From Loxodes magnus (lineage: Eukaryota; Ciliophora; Karyorelictea; Loxodida; Loxodidae), in contig CAMPDV010000039.1 of the NCBI GenBank assembly GCA_946699065.1, positions 682,001-746,000 on the forward strand: a stretch of 64,000 bases of DNA. The letters are read 5' to 3'. How positions within the stretch are numbered: position 1 is the stretch's first letter; the number at the start of each line of letters is the position of its first letter. A model generated the notes under the pieces. The model was given only the letters and a program-made list of their open reading frames with translations, was not told where the DNA came from and did not search any database. Shown here one piece after another: positions 52,774 to 64,000 of the stretch. Position numbers and translations under genes: made by a program.

Positions 52774-55700
52774 TTTATGTAAGTTATTCCTATAAATTTA
52801 AATATATACGTGTATTGTTTAAACAATTTCTTTATTTGTTTATAAACTTATATAATCATCATATTCCTATTCTCTCCTTACTCTTCCTCACTCCTTTTAA
52901 CTTATATCATATACTATTTTCATATCCTACTATCTAGTGGGAAATTACTAGCTTGCTAATTCATATAATGATGGTTTATTAGTGTCTATATAGATTAATG
53001 AAAGAAGTAAGTAGATAAATAAGCTGTATATTTTTGCTTGAGCCTTTCAAAAGTTAAAATGATATATTTATCTTAAACTCTTTCGGCTTTCTATTCTTTT
53101 ATTGTCAACCTTAATCTTAAAAATATCGCTTTAGTTTATATCATAAAAGACTTAAAGAGGATTAGTAAAGCAGCTAAAACTAAAGGGACTTAGTATTTCA
53201 TATCTTACGATCCAATCTTTTTCCAAATTTAATTTTAGCTTTTAATTATCTTATGTAGATAAATAAGCTAAACCCAATTTTTCAAAACTTTAACTTTTTT
53301 ACCTTTATTAATAAAAAATGCTAGCATGCTTTGCTCTCATTAACCAATATTATACCTAGCTTAAAATGATAAGCGATAGCTTGCTTCAGTACTTTAGTTA
53401 GTTTAAAGTATTTAAAGCTAGAGTTTTATGTCTTCTAATACTCTTTTAGATTATATCCTAGATTTAGGAAGAAAAGTACTTAGTAAAATAATATTATTTA
53501 TAAATACTCTAACCCCTAAAATTACCCATGCTTATACTGAAGGTTAGCCTTTTAATTAACTAATTTAGTCCTCATTTCTTATCTTGCTGTCCCATCAGTT
53601 ACAAACCTTACCTTTAAGCTTGTTTAGTTAGTATTTTACAAGTATCATCTTTCATTTTCTTTCTTCCCTTATAAAAGCTACTGAAATAATAATTTATAAG
53701 ATATTAAATAAAAATGAAAAGTTAGTTCTAAAGGAGATTCTGTTTTGTATCTATTGGTAAATATTAGATACAATGGTAAATGATGGCAGTTCAATGTAAT
53801 AGCTGTCCTACCTATGTTAAAGTCCTTATGATTAATAACTAAATAAAGCTAGAAATAGAACCTAAGGTTTATCAGCTTATACCTGCTAAATGTTCTATGT
53901 GTTAGTATCTTAGAAGTAACTGATAAAGAGTACAATATCTACTTGGGTTTTAGTGATAAATATTAGTCTAATATAAATAAAGCAAAGGAAAAGGTTTGTT
54001 TATCTTAATCCTTTGATTGATAAATTAGAGAGATAAAAGTAATTTAAAGCTAAATAATAGCTAAACAGTTAGAATCTGAACAGAACTTAACTTTAATAGC
54101 TAAATTATTTCTATAATTTAAAATAAAGATGGAAAGCTTTAGGCTTTCATTACTAGATCTAAACCAATCTTTTATAATCTTAGGTATGAAATTAAAAAGG
54201 AATTATATTAAATTAAACTAGCTCAATACCTAAAGTTTAAAAAGCGTGAATATTGAGATTCTTCTTAATTCTTAATAAAAAATGATTTATTTTGCTTACT
54301 AGGACATATATTTATTCGCTCTATTCAAGTTATATTTTCTAAGAATTTTATTAGTATATCGAAGATAAAAATCTAACCAAATAGTTTATCTTAATCATTC
54401 AGTCTATTTATTTGATCTTAAAGCTGAATTAATATCCAATAATTATAAAAATAGTCAAATTTCCAAAGATTATAACTCTATATTAAAGGAAATTTTAATT
54501 TTCAAACTTTGGTTTAAGTTTTGCCTGACTTAAACTAAAAATTTCTTACCTTATCTATGCTTATATCTTTAATCTGAGTCTCTAACTTAGTATTAATGAT
54601 ATAAAGTTTAATATATGGTCTATTATAAAAAATTGCTAAGACCACCGTACTTATGCTAAATATAAAAGAATTCCAAGACTTTAAAAAGCGAATCAAAGTA
54701 CTAGGAAAAATTGACCTCATGACTACAAAATCATTCTTAAATATGCAAAAGAAATTGATTATCATAGAATATGTTCCTCTCAGATTACTTTTATATATTC
54801 TATTATAAAGCTGGTACAAACTGCTTAATAGCTTCAAAAAGGAATCTTTATCAAGTTCTTAACCTCTGAAAATTTATCACACTTATAGTTCTAAATAATC
54901 AGAAGAAAGCTTTATTTTCTTTGTTTGCTAAGACTTTAACTTTCTTTATTAACCTCTAAATAATTGCTTCTACTTCATTCATCAACTATATTTAATGGGG
55001 TTTAGCAGACTTTAATTAGAGTTATCTATTAGTCATTTCAAAATAATATTACATAAATCAGTCAATTTACTATATCTCCCTCTTCCAATCTGTTTTTTTC
55101 CTAATACTACACTTAGTCCGCTATTCTATTTGCTTAGTATCATCATTCGATTTAACATTTATATATAAACTCCTTACTTAACTTCTTTTTTGGTAAGAAT
55201 AAATGATTTCAGAAATGAAGCATAGAAGTAATTAGAATTTTCAATTCTATGAGAAATTTTAGCTTCCATTTATATATATTTAGTATTATATCAAATTGCC
55301 TCATTAATAATCAAACTCAGATTGAAGGATTTCAATTCCAAAGTCCTAACTTCACATCATGAGGCATTTGATTTTTTATAAATATATCTATTAATTACCA
55401 TATAGAAGCAAGTAACTCTCTAATAATAATCATATTATTAACTAAACAAACTACATACTCTTTTGAAAAAATCAGATACCACTTATAAACTGGTATGCAT
55501 ATCTTGAAAAATAAACATAAACATTTATAAAGCAAATCTAACGAAATACTATTACTAATATAGTCTGGTAATATGATTTACCATGCTTAAGATATGAATA
55601 AGAAAATAGATTAGATTGCTTTAAGACAATTAAATCTTAGAATTAATTCAAATTGGAAAGCAAAAAAGGCATAAAATGATATCTGGTATATATATGCTTA

Positions 55701-55864
55701 GTATTGCTTAATTTCAGACCTTCATAAAAATTATCTAAATTTCATGCTTTTTGCTATAAAGTATACTTTCAATGAAAGGTGCTGAAAAGAGTAGATAAAG
55801 GTAAAATTCTGAGTATTTTTATCATTTTAAATTTTACCATTATATTGATAAGATAGATACAGCC
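52774..55864. other. AT-rich spacer
   Basis: A 100-codon minus-strand frame at 54535-54837 is open even with the standard code and is rich in hydrophobic residues. It has no motif and may be chance. Nothing else is recognised. Confidence 0.35.
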
Positions 55865-57749
55865 TCAAGCTTGAATTTAGGTACTTTAAAATAAGGAAAA
55901 AATAATACCATTTTAGTATTCTGTTAGCTTATGGATTTCACATTTATATAGCATTTAATTAGTGAATATTAACTAAATATTATTATATTGTTAATGTTAA
56001 TTAGAAGAACTTCTAGAAGACCTAGAAGACTTGGATGATTTAGATGATCTTCGAGATTTAGATTATTTTCTAGAGCTTTTCGACGATCTTCTAGATTTAC
56101 CTGACTAGTATCTAAATAATTAATAATTTTACTAATTCTACTGAGGTTCCTGAGACTTTTGCTTCAAATTTTTTTAATCTTTTTCTTACTATTCCTTTTT
56201 TTCAGGCTAATTAGAAGCAATTTACTTGTTTGGAGCTTATTAAACCTGTTGCTGAGAACTCTACTAACTGTTATAATTCAGATTTTCTTTCTAAAATTTA
56301 TTATCTTAAACATTTTATTTTTAGATATAATCCTTCCCTTACTTTTGGGTTATTTAAACGGTTTCTTTGGAATTAACTTCTTTAAAACTAGAAGTAGGTT
56401 AAATTTAGTTATTGTTACTCTTCTAATCATTATTATCTTGCTTATTTTTCTTGAATTTGGTTAGTTAAGGCTTTGAATTAATGCTCGATTTAACAGATTG
56501 TGGTTAGTTAAGGATTTAATTTTAGGACTGCTACATTTAGCCATTTTATGCTTTCTTCTACAATCCACTATAAGTCTTATTATTTTCTAATCCTAACTTC
56601 GGGCTTGAAACCTAGCTTCTAGACAAATTACTTTCTAGATTTTATAGTTTCTTTTTTTACTTTCTCACAGTCTTAGCTATTTTCTGCAAGTTCTCATATT
56701 CTTCCTTAACACTCTCTAGCTTTTTAATAATATCTTCTTTCTGAGTAAGTACTTCTTTTAAGCTTTTATCCAGGGTTTTCAAATTCCTTTAATTGTTTTT
56801 CTAGCATTCTATCAGGCATTTTTATAAATGCTATTTTTAAGTTTCCAGCTTTTGAGTGTCTTGCTAATTCTCTTCACTTCCCTTTACTTCAATAGGGATA
56901 TTAAACTCTTCACAATTTTCTACCAGTTTTTAATAAATTTCTTCCATTTTCGTCTAGTTTTCATATCTATTCTATTCCTCTTCCTTTCATTTATTAATTT
57001 TTTATGATATTTCGCAGTTTTTTCTTATCTATTGCTAGATCTCTAAGTACATTTTTTCTATTTCTTTTCCTAGTGATCCACTTTCAATACCTTCCGAGTT
57101 GGATACAAGGTGCTTTCCATGTGCTCGATTTTTAAATTTAGTATCCTTTATGTCGCCCCCTAACTTTTAAATTAGCTGCTGCTTTTATATTACTTGTTCC
57201 TATAGCTCTGCTAGTATTTCTGCAGTTCCTACTACACTTAGTCTTTTTTATAATTTAGCGTGTTGCTTTCTATATTTAAAAACTTACTCATATTGCTACA
57301 GTTTTGTTTTGATCGTTTCTAGTTACATATCTAGCTTTGGATCTTATCTTTCACTTCCATTCACTTAAAAGTTAAAAATTACTTGATTATGATTTACCAG
57401 CACTGATTATAAGCTTATCTATCTTAGCATTTACATTAACTAATTATTCTCTAAGGGCTTTGTTTTCCTACCCTAGTTACTCTAGGATAGCTTTATCATT
57501 AGGCGAGAGAAGTATTTTTTACGAAACTGACTTTAAAGGAGTCATCTTCTATACTTCACCACTCATTAAATTCTTACTATTCAGGCTCTGATCTTTACCT
57601 TTCTCTAATTACTAGAACTCATTTTAGTTAGCAGGTTTCACCTAAAAATCTTGCTATCCTTTCTATCAGTTTGCATTCTGATTTTTTCCATTCTATGGTT
57701 ACTTTGTTTTCTCAAAAGCTGTGTCAAAATCATCCTCATAGTCAGACAT
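55865..57749 (-). CDS. Coiled-coil protein with RS-rich tail
   Basis: Three exons (57749-57383, 57363-57288, 57269 onward) join in frame over introns of 19 and 18 nt, up to 615 codons. The N-terminus is acidic (MSDYEDDFDTAFEK). Long heptad-rich coiled coils with many E, K, Q and L follow, beginning with ILEQLGQENKALREQL. After the introns come DPKLDMQLETIKTKLQQYE and a segment with KLGGDIKDTKFKN. The order of these blocks recalls lebercilin (LCA5)-type ciliary coiled-coil proteins, a weak similarity. The C-terminal third is Q/N-rich and closes with about 35 residues of Ser plus Arg/Lys repeats (RS-like, about 56110-55990). The final 25 or so codons before the TGA at 55865 are AT-rich and doubtful, so the true stop may be just after the RS tail. 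Confidence 0.72.
57270..57287 (-). other. 18-nt mini-intron
   Basis: GTAAGTTTTTAAATATAG on the minus strand. Removal joins TKLQQYE to KQHAKLQKRL in frame and keeps the coiled coil going. Confidence 0.78.
57364..57382 (-). other. 19-nt mini-intron
   Basis: GTAAT...TTAAG on the minus strand. Removal joins the Ser/Gln segment (GKSQS) to MNGSERQDPKL in frame. Confidence 0.75.
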
Positions 57750-59952
57750 TTTATCAATAAATTTAGAATTAAAAAATAAAAAAGAAACGGAAATTTAAAT
57801 TTTTCCTTTAATCCTTCTTTAATATATGCGTCTTTTATCTGTTTAAGGTAATTTTCATTCTTTTTTATAGAAATTTTTTCATTCTTGCCATGTTTAATTT
57901 TTAATACTTGGACTTTAAATATTAGCTTTAATTTACGTTTACTTTAGCCTTAAAGATTTGATCAAGAGTTATTATTTTAATCACCCAGCTGCTTTATTAT
58001 TTCACTTATTTAGTTCTGGCGCCTTTTTATTAAAATTGAAGTATCCTTGTATCTTAAGCATGTTTTCACCAAACATTAAAACTGGACTAAGCATATGACT
58101 CTATTCAAATGATTAATTTGCTTAGCATTATTAAATACCATTAAGTATTATCCTACTAATGACTCTTAATATATTAATGCCTTGTTTACACTCTTTCCTA
58201 GTTAGATTTCATAGAGTGTATTAAAAAAAGAATAAGTAGAGATAGAAATAAAGGGGTATAAAGTTAAAGCATTAAAGTATATTAAATGCTTATAGTTATA
58301 ACTTACTTGCTCTATGCTTAACATCCTATGCATATTAAGACATCTACTAGAACTATCATTTCTTTATCCTTTTTGCTTTATAAGAGCAGTCTTTGCTTTT
58401 TGTATGCTTCTTATCCTCCTATTGAAATAGAAGAGCTATTGTGATATGATAAAATTTAAATAATAAGAAGATCTTTCAAAGATGTAATTTTGAGTTTTTT
58501 CTTAGCACTAAGCCACCAGCCATAACCTAGATGTAGATAGTATTATAGATATAGATAAAGAAGTACCATAGCTTACAGTAGTAATACTTAAAGCATATCT
58601 ATCATTATTAAGTATTATCTAATGAAGGTAGAGGTAGTTGCTCTTAAAACAGGCTATTGTATTTAACTAGAAATAACGAAAGTGATTTAGATGATAAAAT
58701 GCTTATTAATTAGGATAATTCTACTAACCATTAAACGGCTAGAAATTATGAGTATTTACTTGCATATTTTACTTATATCGAAGTTTTGATCACACAGTTT
58801 TATATAACTTTTAGTACAAAAACATATTTAGTATTGGAAGGCAATCAACATTCCAGTTAATAACGGATAAGAATAGATTTATCGAAAAGCGGTATATTGT
58901 CCTATAATAAAGGTATTTAGCAAATGCATCTAATAATTTTAAGCTTTATTACTATAAACATGACTTGATAAAGAAATAAAGGAAACTAGATCAGCATGCT
59001 TTTTATATACTATAATCAAGGCTATTAAATTATATGTCTATTAGTTATATTTAAAACCATATTTAAGAAGCTTACTCTTTAAAATTTTAAGGAAAGAAGG
59101 AAATAAGAGGATGAATTTATCAGCTCTGAAATAGAAGCTGATCTAGAATTATAAAACAAGATATCTTGCTTAAGCTTTTTTTACTTCTAATCATATGATT
59201 CAAATAAAGTGAAAGTTATTCCAATTAATACTTACTTGGTCACATCTTTTTTAACGGAAATTAGCAATTTAAATATTCAATAAAAACGGATTGGCTCATA
59301 AGTATCCAGTAACTTTCCAAGAAAAGAGCAAAATAGATATAAAGGTAGTGAGTTACATAAAGATAAAAGAATAATATTATGGAAATTAAGGAAGATAATT
59401 AAAATATCTTAAGTTATGTAAAAGTTGAAAAGAATCGTAAAGAGCTAGATTAAATAATAATTTTATCTTTTAAGTTAAATGAGGAGCCATTAAAATCCTT
59501 GATTAGATTATATGTCTTTTTTCAAATTTCTAAGAGATACATGTAAACTAGTAATTATTTTCCAAGACTGTTTCATACAAAAAAGCTTTAATAGAGATTT
59601 ATTTTAGAGTTAGTATTTAGTTTGACTAACTATTTTACCTCAGAAAAGCATGAAAAAGATAAGAAAAAATGAAAAGTCAGTAGATGTTATAATTTATGTA
59701 TTTAGGATATTATGTAAAGGAAATCGGTTATTAAGAAAAGGACTAAGATCCGTAGAAGCTTGAACTAAGGTCTTAGTATGAATATTTTTGACTATAAAAG
59801 AAAAGCAACACCTTGAGAGTCTTTAAATCTAGCACTAAGTAATTACAACATCAATACAATAATTTTACATTGGTACCGGACTCTAAAACCTTATTGACAT
59901 GTATATTATAAGTAAGAGAATAAATTTTGAAATGGTTTATATAAAAGAACTT
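57750..59952. other. AT-rich spacer
   Basis: No gene, RNA or repeat is recognised. The part nearest 57750 should hold the promoter of the coiled-coil gene. Confidence 0.45.
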
Positions 59953-60780
59953 TCAAATATGACCAATAAAATTGAAAAATAAAGTAAATTATGGAGACAT
60001 TATTATCATTTATTTAATTATTTATTGCCAAACATCAAAAAATTGAGTTGGACTTTATGGTTCATTAAATAAGCCCTCCTACTCTGCAGCTTAACTTTAC
60101 AGTATATTTACCTCTTCCTCAAATATCTTTTTATTTCTCTGAGTAAAGAGTCTTATTTTTGCTATTTAGTCGAGAGAAAATTCCTCTTCTTCTGCCACAG
60201 TACTTATTGATTCTAAGTAAGTAAGACAGCTCAATCGAAGTCCTTATGTGACTGAAATTTATGACTTTTTGACTGTGCTTATACTAGATCTTATGGAAAG
60301 CTTAGATTGCTGAGATTATAAGTTATTTATATTAGCATGCATATCTGGATATATCATCAAAGTTTTTCTATTCGAAGGAGAATCACAATTCAAGGATTTG
60401 TCTTCCTTGCTAACTTCAAAATCAATTTCACTTCCATTTGGCTTATTAATTTCCTCTTCTTCAGCGATATCAAAATTCTCCTCGATATCCTAGAAAAAAT
60501 GGATATTCCTTTCCTAATCCAACCTCTTAGCAGGTGTTTCATACTCATTAATCTCAGTCTCACTTTCAGTTTAGCAAACGACATATTCCTTAACCTAGAC
60601 CATCTCCCACTACAATCTCTTATTTTACAAAGGTTGACCCTTAAAAAAGTCGAAACTATACTCTTCTACCGACTAAGTAGTTCTATTGGTCTATTCTTAT
60701 TGCACCTATTGTATGACAAAAGAAGTAGCTTTATCATCAACATCGTTAAATAGTCTTTAATGCCTTTTGCTTTGGAACAT
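59953..60780 (-). CDS. Hypothetical acidic protein
   Basis: A 275-codon frame from ATG to TGA. It is rich in D, E, S, T and Q and has two obvious acidic clusters (AEEEEINKPNGSEIDFE and VAEEEEFSLDQ). Ser/Arg-rich patches (KLSIRSSIS) look like phosphorylation targets. No TM segment, Cys motif or known domain is visible; it is probably largely disordered apart from a helical C-terminal part. Trp codons are TGG. A 138-codon frame on the plus strand and a 64-codon basic frame on the minus strand over the same bases are shadows: their amino-acid balance is poor, while this frame has the D/E/S/Q balance of the other genes here. The last 10 codons before the stop are AT-rich, so the exact end is uncertain. 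Confidence 0.62.
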
Positions 60781-62886
60781 TTTATTAACTAATTTCATTA
60801 TTTTCTTTAAAAAATAGCTTCTAAGAAAATAAAATGAAAAATTAGCTCTTTTTCATTGATTAACGATTTTATTAGAAAAAAATTAAGAAAATAAAATTAT
60901 TCTTAAGCTAAGTAAGATTGGGTATTTAATAGACTATTACTGCTTTAAGACAGAAGTAGAAATTATATATTGTGTTTGCTTAATTAACTTCAATGTCTTC
61001 CAACTAAGCATAGGATAAGAGAAGCTTCTTTAGATTAATGGTAAGTTTGCTGTATAAGAGAATCACTTGCTTGTATAATCAGCGTTAGATGATGATAGAG
61101 AGGAAAAGTAAATCTACATAACTTTGATAGTTGGATTGGTTTATTTATGCAAAGGAGAAAAGATAACATTTCAAAGTATATTTCATATCTCATTTAGCCA
61201 CCTACAAATATAGCTTATATTATTAAAGCAATACACGTATTTTTACCTCCTACTGTTAAGGTTCATCTTTTTAAAGATAAAGTACTAAAATTATATAAAA
61301 AATACTTTGTTATCAAGGCTTAATAAAAGCTGCTTAATTAAAATAGTTATAATAACCATACTGGCAAACCAGTTGTTTTAGGCATAAGAGTATAACTTAT
61401 GTAAATAACTTTAAAAGGGGCATTATTTAAGCTGTTCTATATCTCATAGAATAGTGAAGCTTAGAGAATGAGGATCATTTATAAGCTGGTTAGTTTCAAG
61501 AATGTTCAATAATGTATAGCATTTAAGGCTAAATGATACAGTATATTTACTTGATAATTCTTGTTTAATAAATTCAGATAGAAGGTTAATCAAAATGTTA
61601 AGGCAAGAAAGGAGGTTAACGGCAGATGTTTATAAAATTACTAGCTAGCTAAGATAGAAGTACTATTCAACGAAAGAAGCTTCTTCGAACTCCCTTAGCT
61701 TTCTACTATTAGAATATCCAGATTAAGTTAAATACTTTCTCTTACTAAATTAACCATTCTAGTCTTTTCTTAGCATCAGCTAAAGCTTTAATTTCATAAT
61801 CCTTCGCTTAAAATTTTAAATACATATGATATATTGAAAGTTATCTCTCTAATAAAGAGAGATAATTGAGTATAAGTTTAGAATATTTTAAGTATAATTA
61901 ATACAATTTACACAAAAAGAGGTAAATAAGCCAAGAGGATTTGGAAGTAAAGGTATAAGCATTGCTTATGAGGCTGTTTTCTAAGCTTTTATTAGTTATA
62001 ATTAACTTGAAAATCATATAAGATATATACCTTAAGTAAAGCAGGTTAAGCTACTTCTTTATCGCTTCTAATAGATAGTAATCAAAGTAAGGGAAAAATT
62101 AAAGACAGTAGTAGATTAATAGAGAAGTTGTATTTAATTGGTACTAATTAGAAAAGCTATATCTGGGTTAGCTAATTCTGAGGGAGTTGCATTCAGCTAA
62201 GATTAAATTAGTCAACAAAGAGAAAATAACAACTAACTCAGGACTTAAAGGAAGCTAAAACTACATATTTAGTAACCTTTTAGATAAATAAAGTATTTAT
62301 TAAGCCTTTTGTTTAGAAATCAATTATTTAGTAACCTTCATCAAAAAGAGATAGCAGTCTAGCAGCTATTCAACTATAATAATACATATTAAGGAAAAAA
62401 GCTTTCAATCAATTAAAGAAAACGAGCTAAAATTGGTTTTTAAGGCTAATATTGAACTTAAATTTAATTAAGGTTACTAGAGAAATTTATAAGGTAAATA
62501 TAGTTAAAGACCTTAGCTTATAATATTCTAATTATTCTCTAATTTCTTACACTTATCAAGCTTCATATCTTTCTATTTGGTTTGTAGTTAAGATGCTTAA
62601 TAAAATAATAAGTTTATTGCATTCTAGATGGGATGCAAGTTTATGAATAAATAAACTTGTTAAGTTTCAAGAAGAGGAAGCATAAAGGCAAAAATATAAG
62701 GAAAAACAACTAAGTAACTTTAAAGACTAAGCAGAGAGTAATGAAGTAGAATTGCTATATAAAGATCTATAGCAGGTTCTAAAGAAGATGACTGAGGTAT
62801 ATATATAGTAGGTTAAGAAGTGAGATGGATAGAAAGATTTGTAAAGCTTAGTAATAATTTAGTATGTTTGAAAGGAAAGTTCAAAA
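60781..62886. other. AT-rich region with a possible coiled-coil coding piece
   Basis: Around 62,655-62,875 a plus-strand frame reads as a strongly charged coiled coil (motifs KFQEEEAQRQK, ESNEVELLYKDLQ) before a TGA. It could be the end of a gene whose upstream exons I cannot trace through 61,600-62,650. The remainder shows nothing recognisable. Confidence 0.3.
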
Positions 62887-63252
62887 TCACTCGATGACTC
62901 CCTTTTCCTTCAAAAGTTTCTCGAATTCTTTGTTATTGTGCATTTCAGAAATAATATCGCATCCTCCAACAAGCTCTCCGTTAATGTAAAGTTGGGGGAA
63001 AGTGGGCCATTGAGACCATTCTTTAGCTTTTTATCTAACTTCATCGCTTTGTAGGATATCCACATGGTTGAACTCTTCAATTCCGTAATACTTGAGGAGC
63101 TAGACAACATAGTTTGAAAAGCCACATTGAGGGAACTGTGGGTTTCCTTTCATGAATAAGCACACCTGGCCGTTTTTTACCTTATCGTCGAAATGGGCGA
63201 ACCAATCTGTAGCAAACCATCTAGAGTTAATTGTCTAACCAACTTTCCACAT
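62887..63252 (-). CDS. GLRX5: Monothiol glutaredoxin, CGFS type (GLRX5/Grx5-like)
   Basis: A 121-codon frame from ATG to TGA without introns. The active-site CGFS is at 43-46, preceded by the conserved [10 protein letters not shown] region (families have xxKGxPxxPxCGFS). The glutathione-binding segments are present: [12 protein letters not shown] with the cis-Pro TxPQ type motif, then GGCDI. Length and layout fit the single-domain monothiol class, which in mitochondria takes part in iron-sulfur cluster transfer. The first 12 residues (MWKVGQTINSRW) have two basic residues and could be a short mitochondrial targeting sequence, though this is weak. All five Trp codons are TGG, unlike the RING and kinase genes of the window, which may reflect stronger selection or expression. 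Confidence 0.94.
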
Positions 63253-64000
63253 TTTTATAAATAAAACTTAGATTCACAAATAAACGCTTCTTTAAAACCT
63301 CAAGTTTAATATTTAGCCCAAAAACTCTTACCTTTTAATCTTTTAATTTCCTTATCTTCCCTTTTATTTTCTCCATCTTATAATTTTCATTTTCATTTCG
63401 TATGCTATGCGTCCTCCTCCTAGTAACCTTCCTTTTAATACATTTGAAGGAAAAAATTTACAAGTTAACTTATTTATATCCATCCTTAGCTTGCCTCTGA
63501 GTATTTTCTTAGAACTTTTATATATTTCTTGGTAATCAAAAATAGATTTAAGTTTTGGTTATATAAGAGTATAAGTATGCTAAAGGCATATCTTCTATTG
63601 GGGAATAAATATAATTAGATATTTAGCGATAAGGTATTTATACTTATACGCTAAAGAGCTTGCAGGTAAGTAAGAAGGGATATAAAGAAAGCATCAAAGT
63701 CCTGAGAGATATATAAGGAAGAATTTCAACCTTAACTGGCTGTATTTAGAAAAGTTGTTTTGTAATAGTTTAAAATTTAGGTTGGAGTACCTTTTCTAAC
63801 TAAGTAGGATTTAAGCTTATATTGATTCTAAGTTTTAGCCTTACTTATAAATAAAAGGTTAAAAGGGTGTCTATACTTATCATCCTATCCTATTACAAAT
63901 AGACCACTACATAATAAAGCTGTGCTTAGCTATATAAACTGCTTATTGTTTCACTAATAAATGTCTTAATTTAGCTTAAAGCTCTTTTTAAGTTTAAACC
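63253..64000. other. AT-rich spacer at the right edge
   Basis: It should contain the promoter of the glutaredoxin gene near 63253. No other feature is seen. Confidence 0.5.

Noticed and set aside
60337-60753. 138-codon plus-strand ORF, the longest under the standard code
   Set aside because: The minus-strand frame (59953-60780) has a far better residue balance with D/E/S/Q-rich disordered protein, so this is a shadow.
62910-63125. 71-codon minus-strand ORF rich in Ser
   Set aside because: It is a +1 shadow of the glutaredoxin gene, whose frame contains CGFS and the glutathione-binding motifs.
1-64000. Standard or Tetrahymena-type code (TGA only as stop)
   Set aside because: It would cut the kinase, LMBR1, Kelch and THOC2 genes at conserved Trp positions.

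Overview
The window looks like nuclear DNA of a ciliate with a karyorelictid-type genetic code (Loxodes and relatives; NCBI table 27). The evidence is internal. Genes stay open only if TAA and TAG are read as glutamine. TGA is read both as tryptophan inside genes and as the stop at gene ends. Several in-frame TGA codons fall on residues that families conserve as Trp: kinase subdomain IX, two LMBR1-domain positions and Kelch blades. At one position two near-identical paralogues use TGG and TGA for the same Trp. Introns are tiny (16-20 nt, GT...AG). No prokaryotic features, rRNA or tRNA were recognised. The DNA is very AT-rich and genes are widely spaced.

Layout. Positions 1-25,000 hold four members of one multi-zinc-finger family. 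Gene A (42-2108, minus) has an N-terminal Cys/His finger, a coiled coil and a RING array. Gene K2 (6482-9427, minus) and gene K1 (16879-20082, plus) have the same finger, a complete protein kinase domain and a RING array. Gene D (22731-24941, minus) has a Q/N-rich N-terminus and a RING array. K1 is a mosaic. Its first 1.8 kb is an inverted, essentially identical copy of the K2 5' half. Its last 1.4 kb is an inverted, roughly 95% identical copy of the gene A 3' half. Together they look like an inverted copy of the left locus with about 6.3 kb (1413-7701) removed and a new kinase-RING fusion created.

Positions 25,000-36,000 hold a possible decayed DDE transposase, a conserved-looking hypothetical gene with two mini-introns (26960-28339), a four-TM RING-H2 protein (28978-29766), an LMBR1-family membrane protein (30418-32467) and a RING/B-box/coiled-coil/Kelch (TRIM-like) gene (34029-35711). 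Counting the first block, six putative ubiquitin-ligase-type genes lie within 36 kb.

Positions 36,000-64,000 hold a small possibly ciliary protein (36521-36949), a THOC2 homologue of the THO/TREX mRNA-export complex (38762-42664), a possible degenerate large GTPase (about 43380-46164), a basic hypothetical gene (46518-47645), an ER-type DnaJ chaperone (51733-52773), a coiled-coil protein with an RS-rich tail (55865-57749), an acidic hypothetical protein (59953-60780) and a CGFS monothiol glutaredoxin (62887-63252). The remaining spacers are AT-rich. With only TGA as a possible stop, long open frames arise there easily, so I list them as weak or undecided. All boundaries come from reading by eye and should be confirmed with transcripts.
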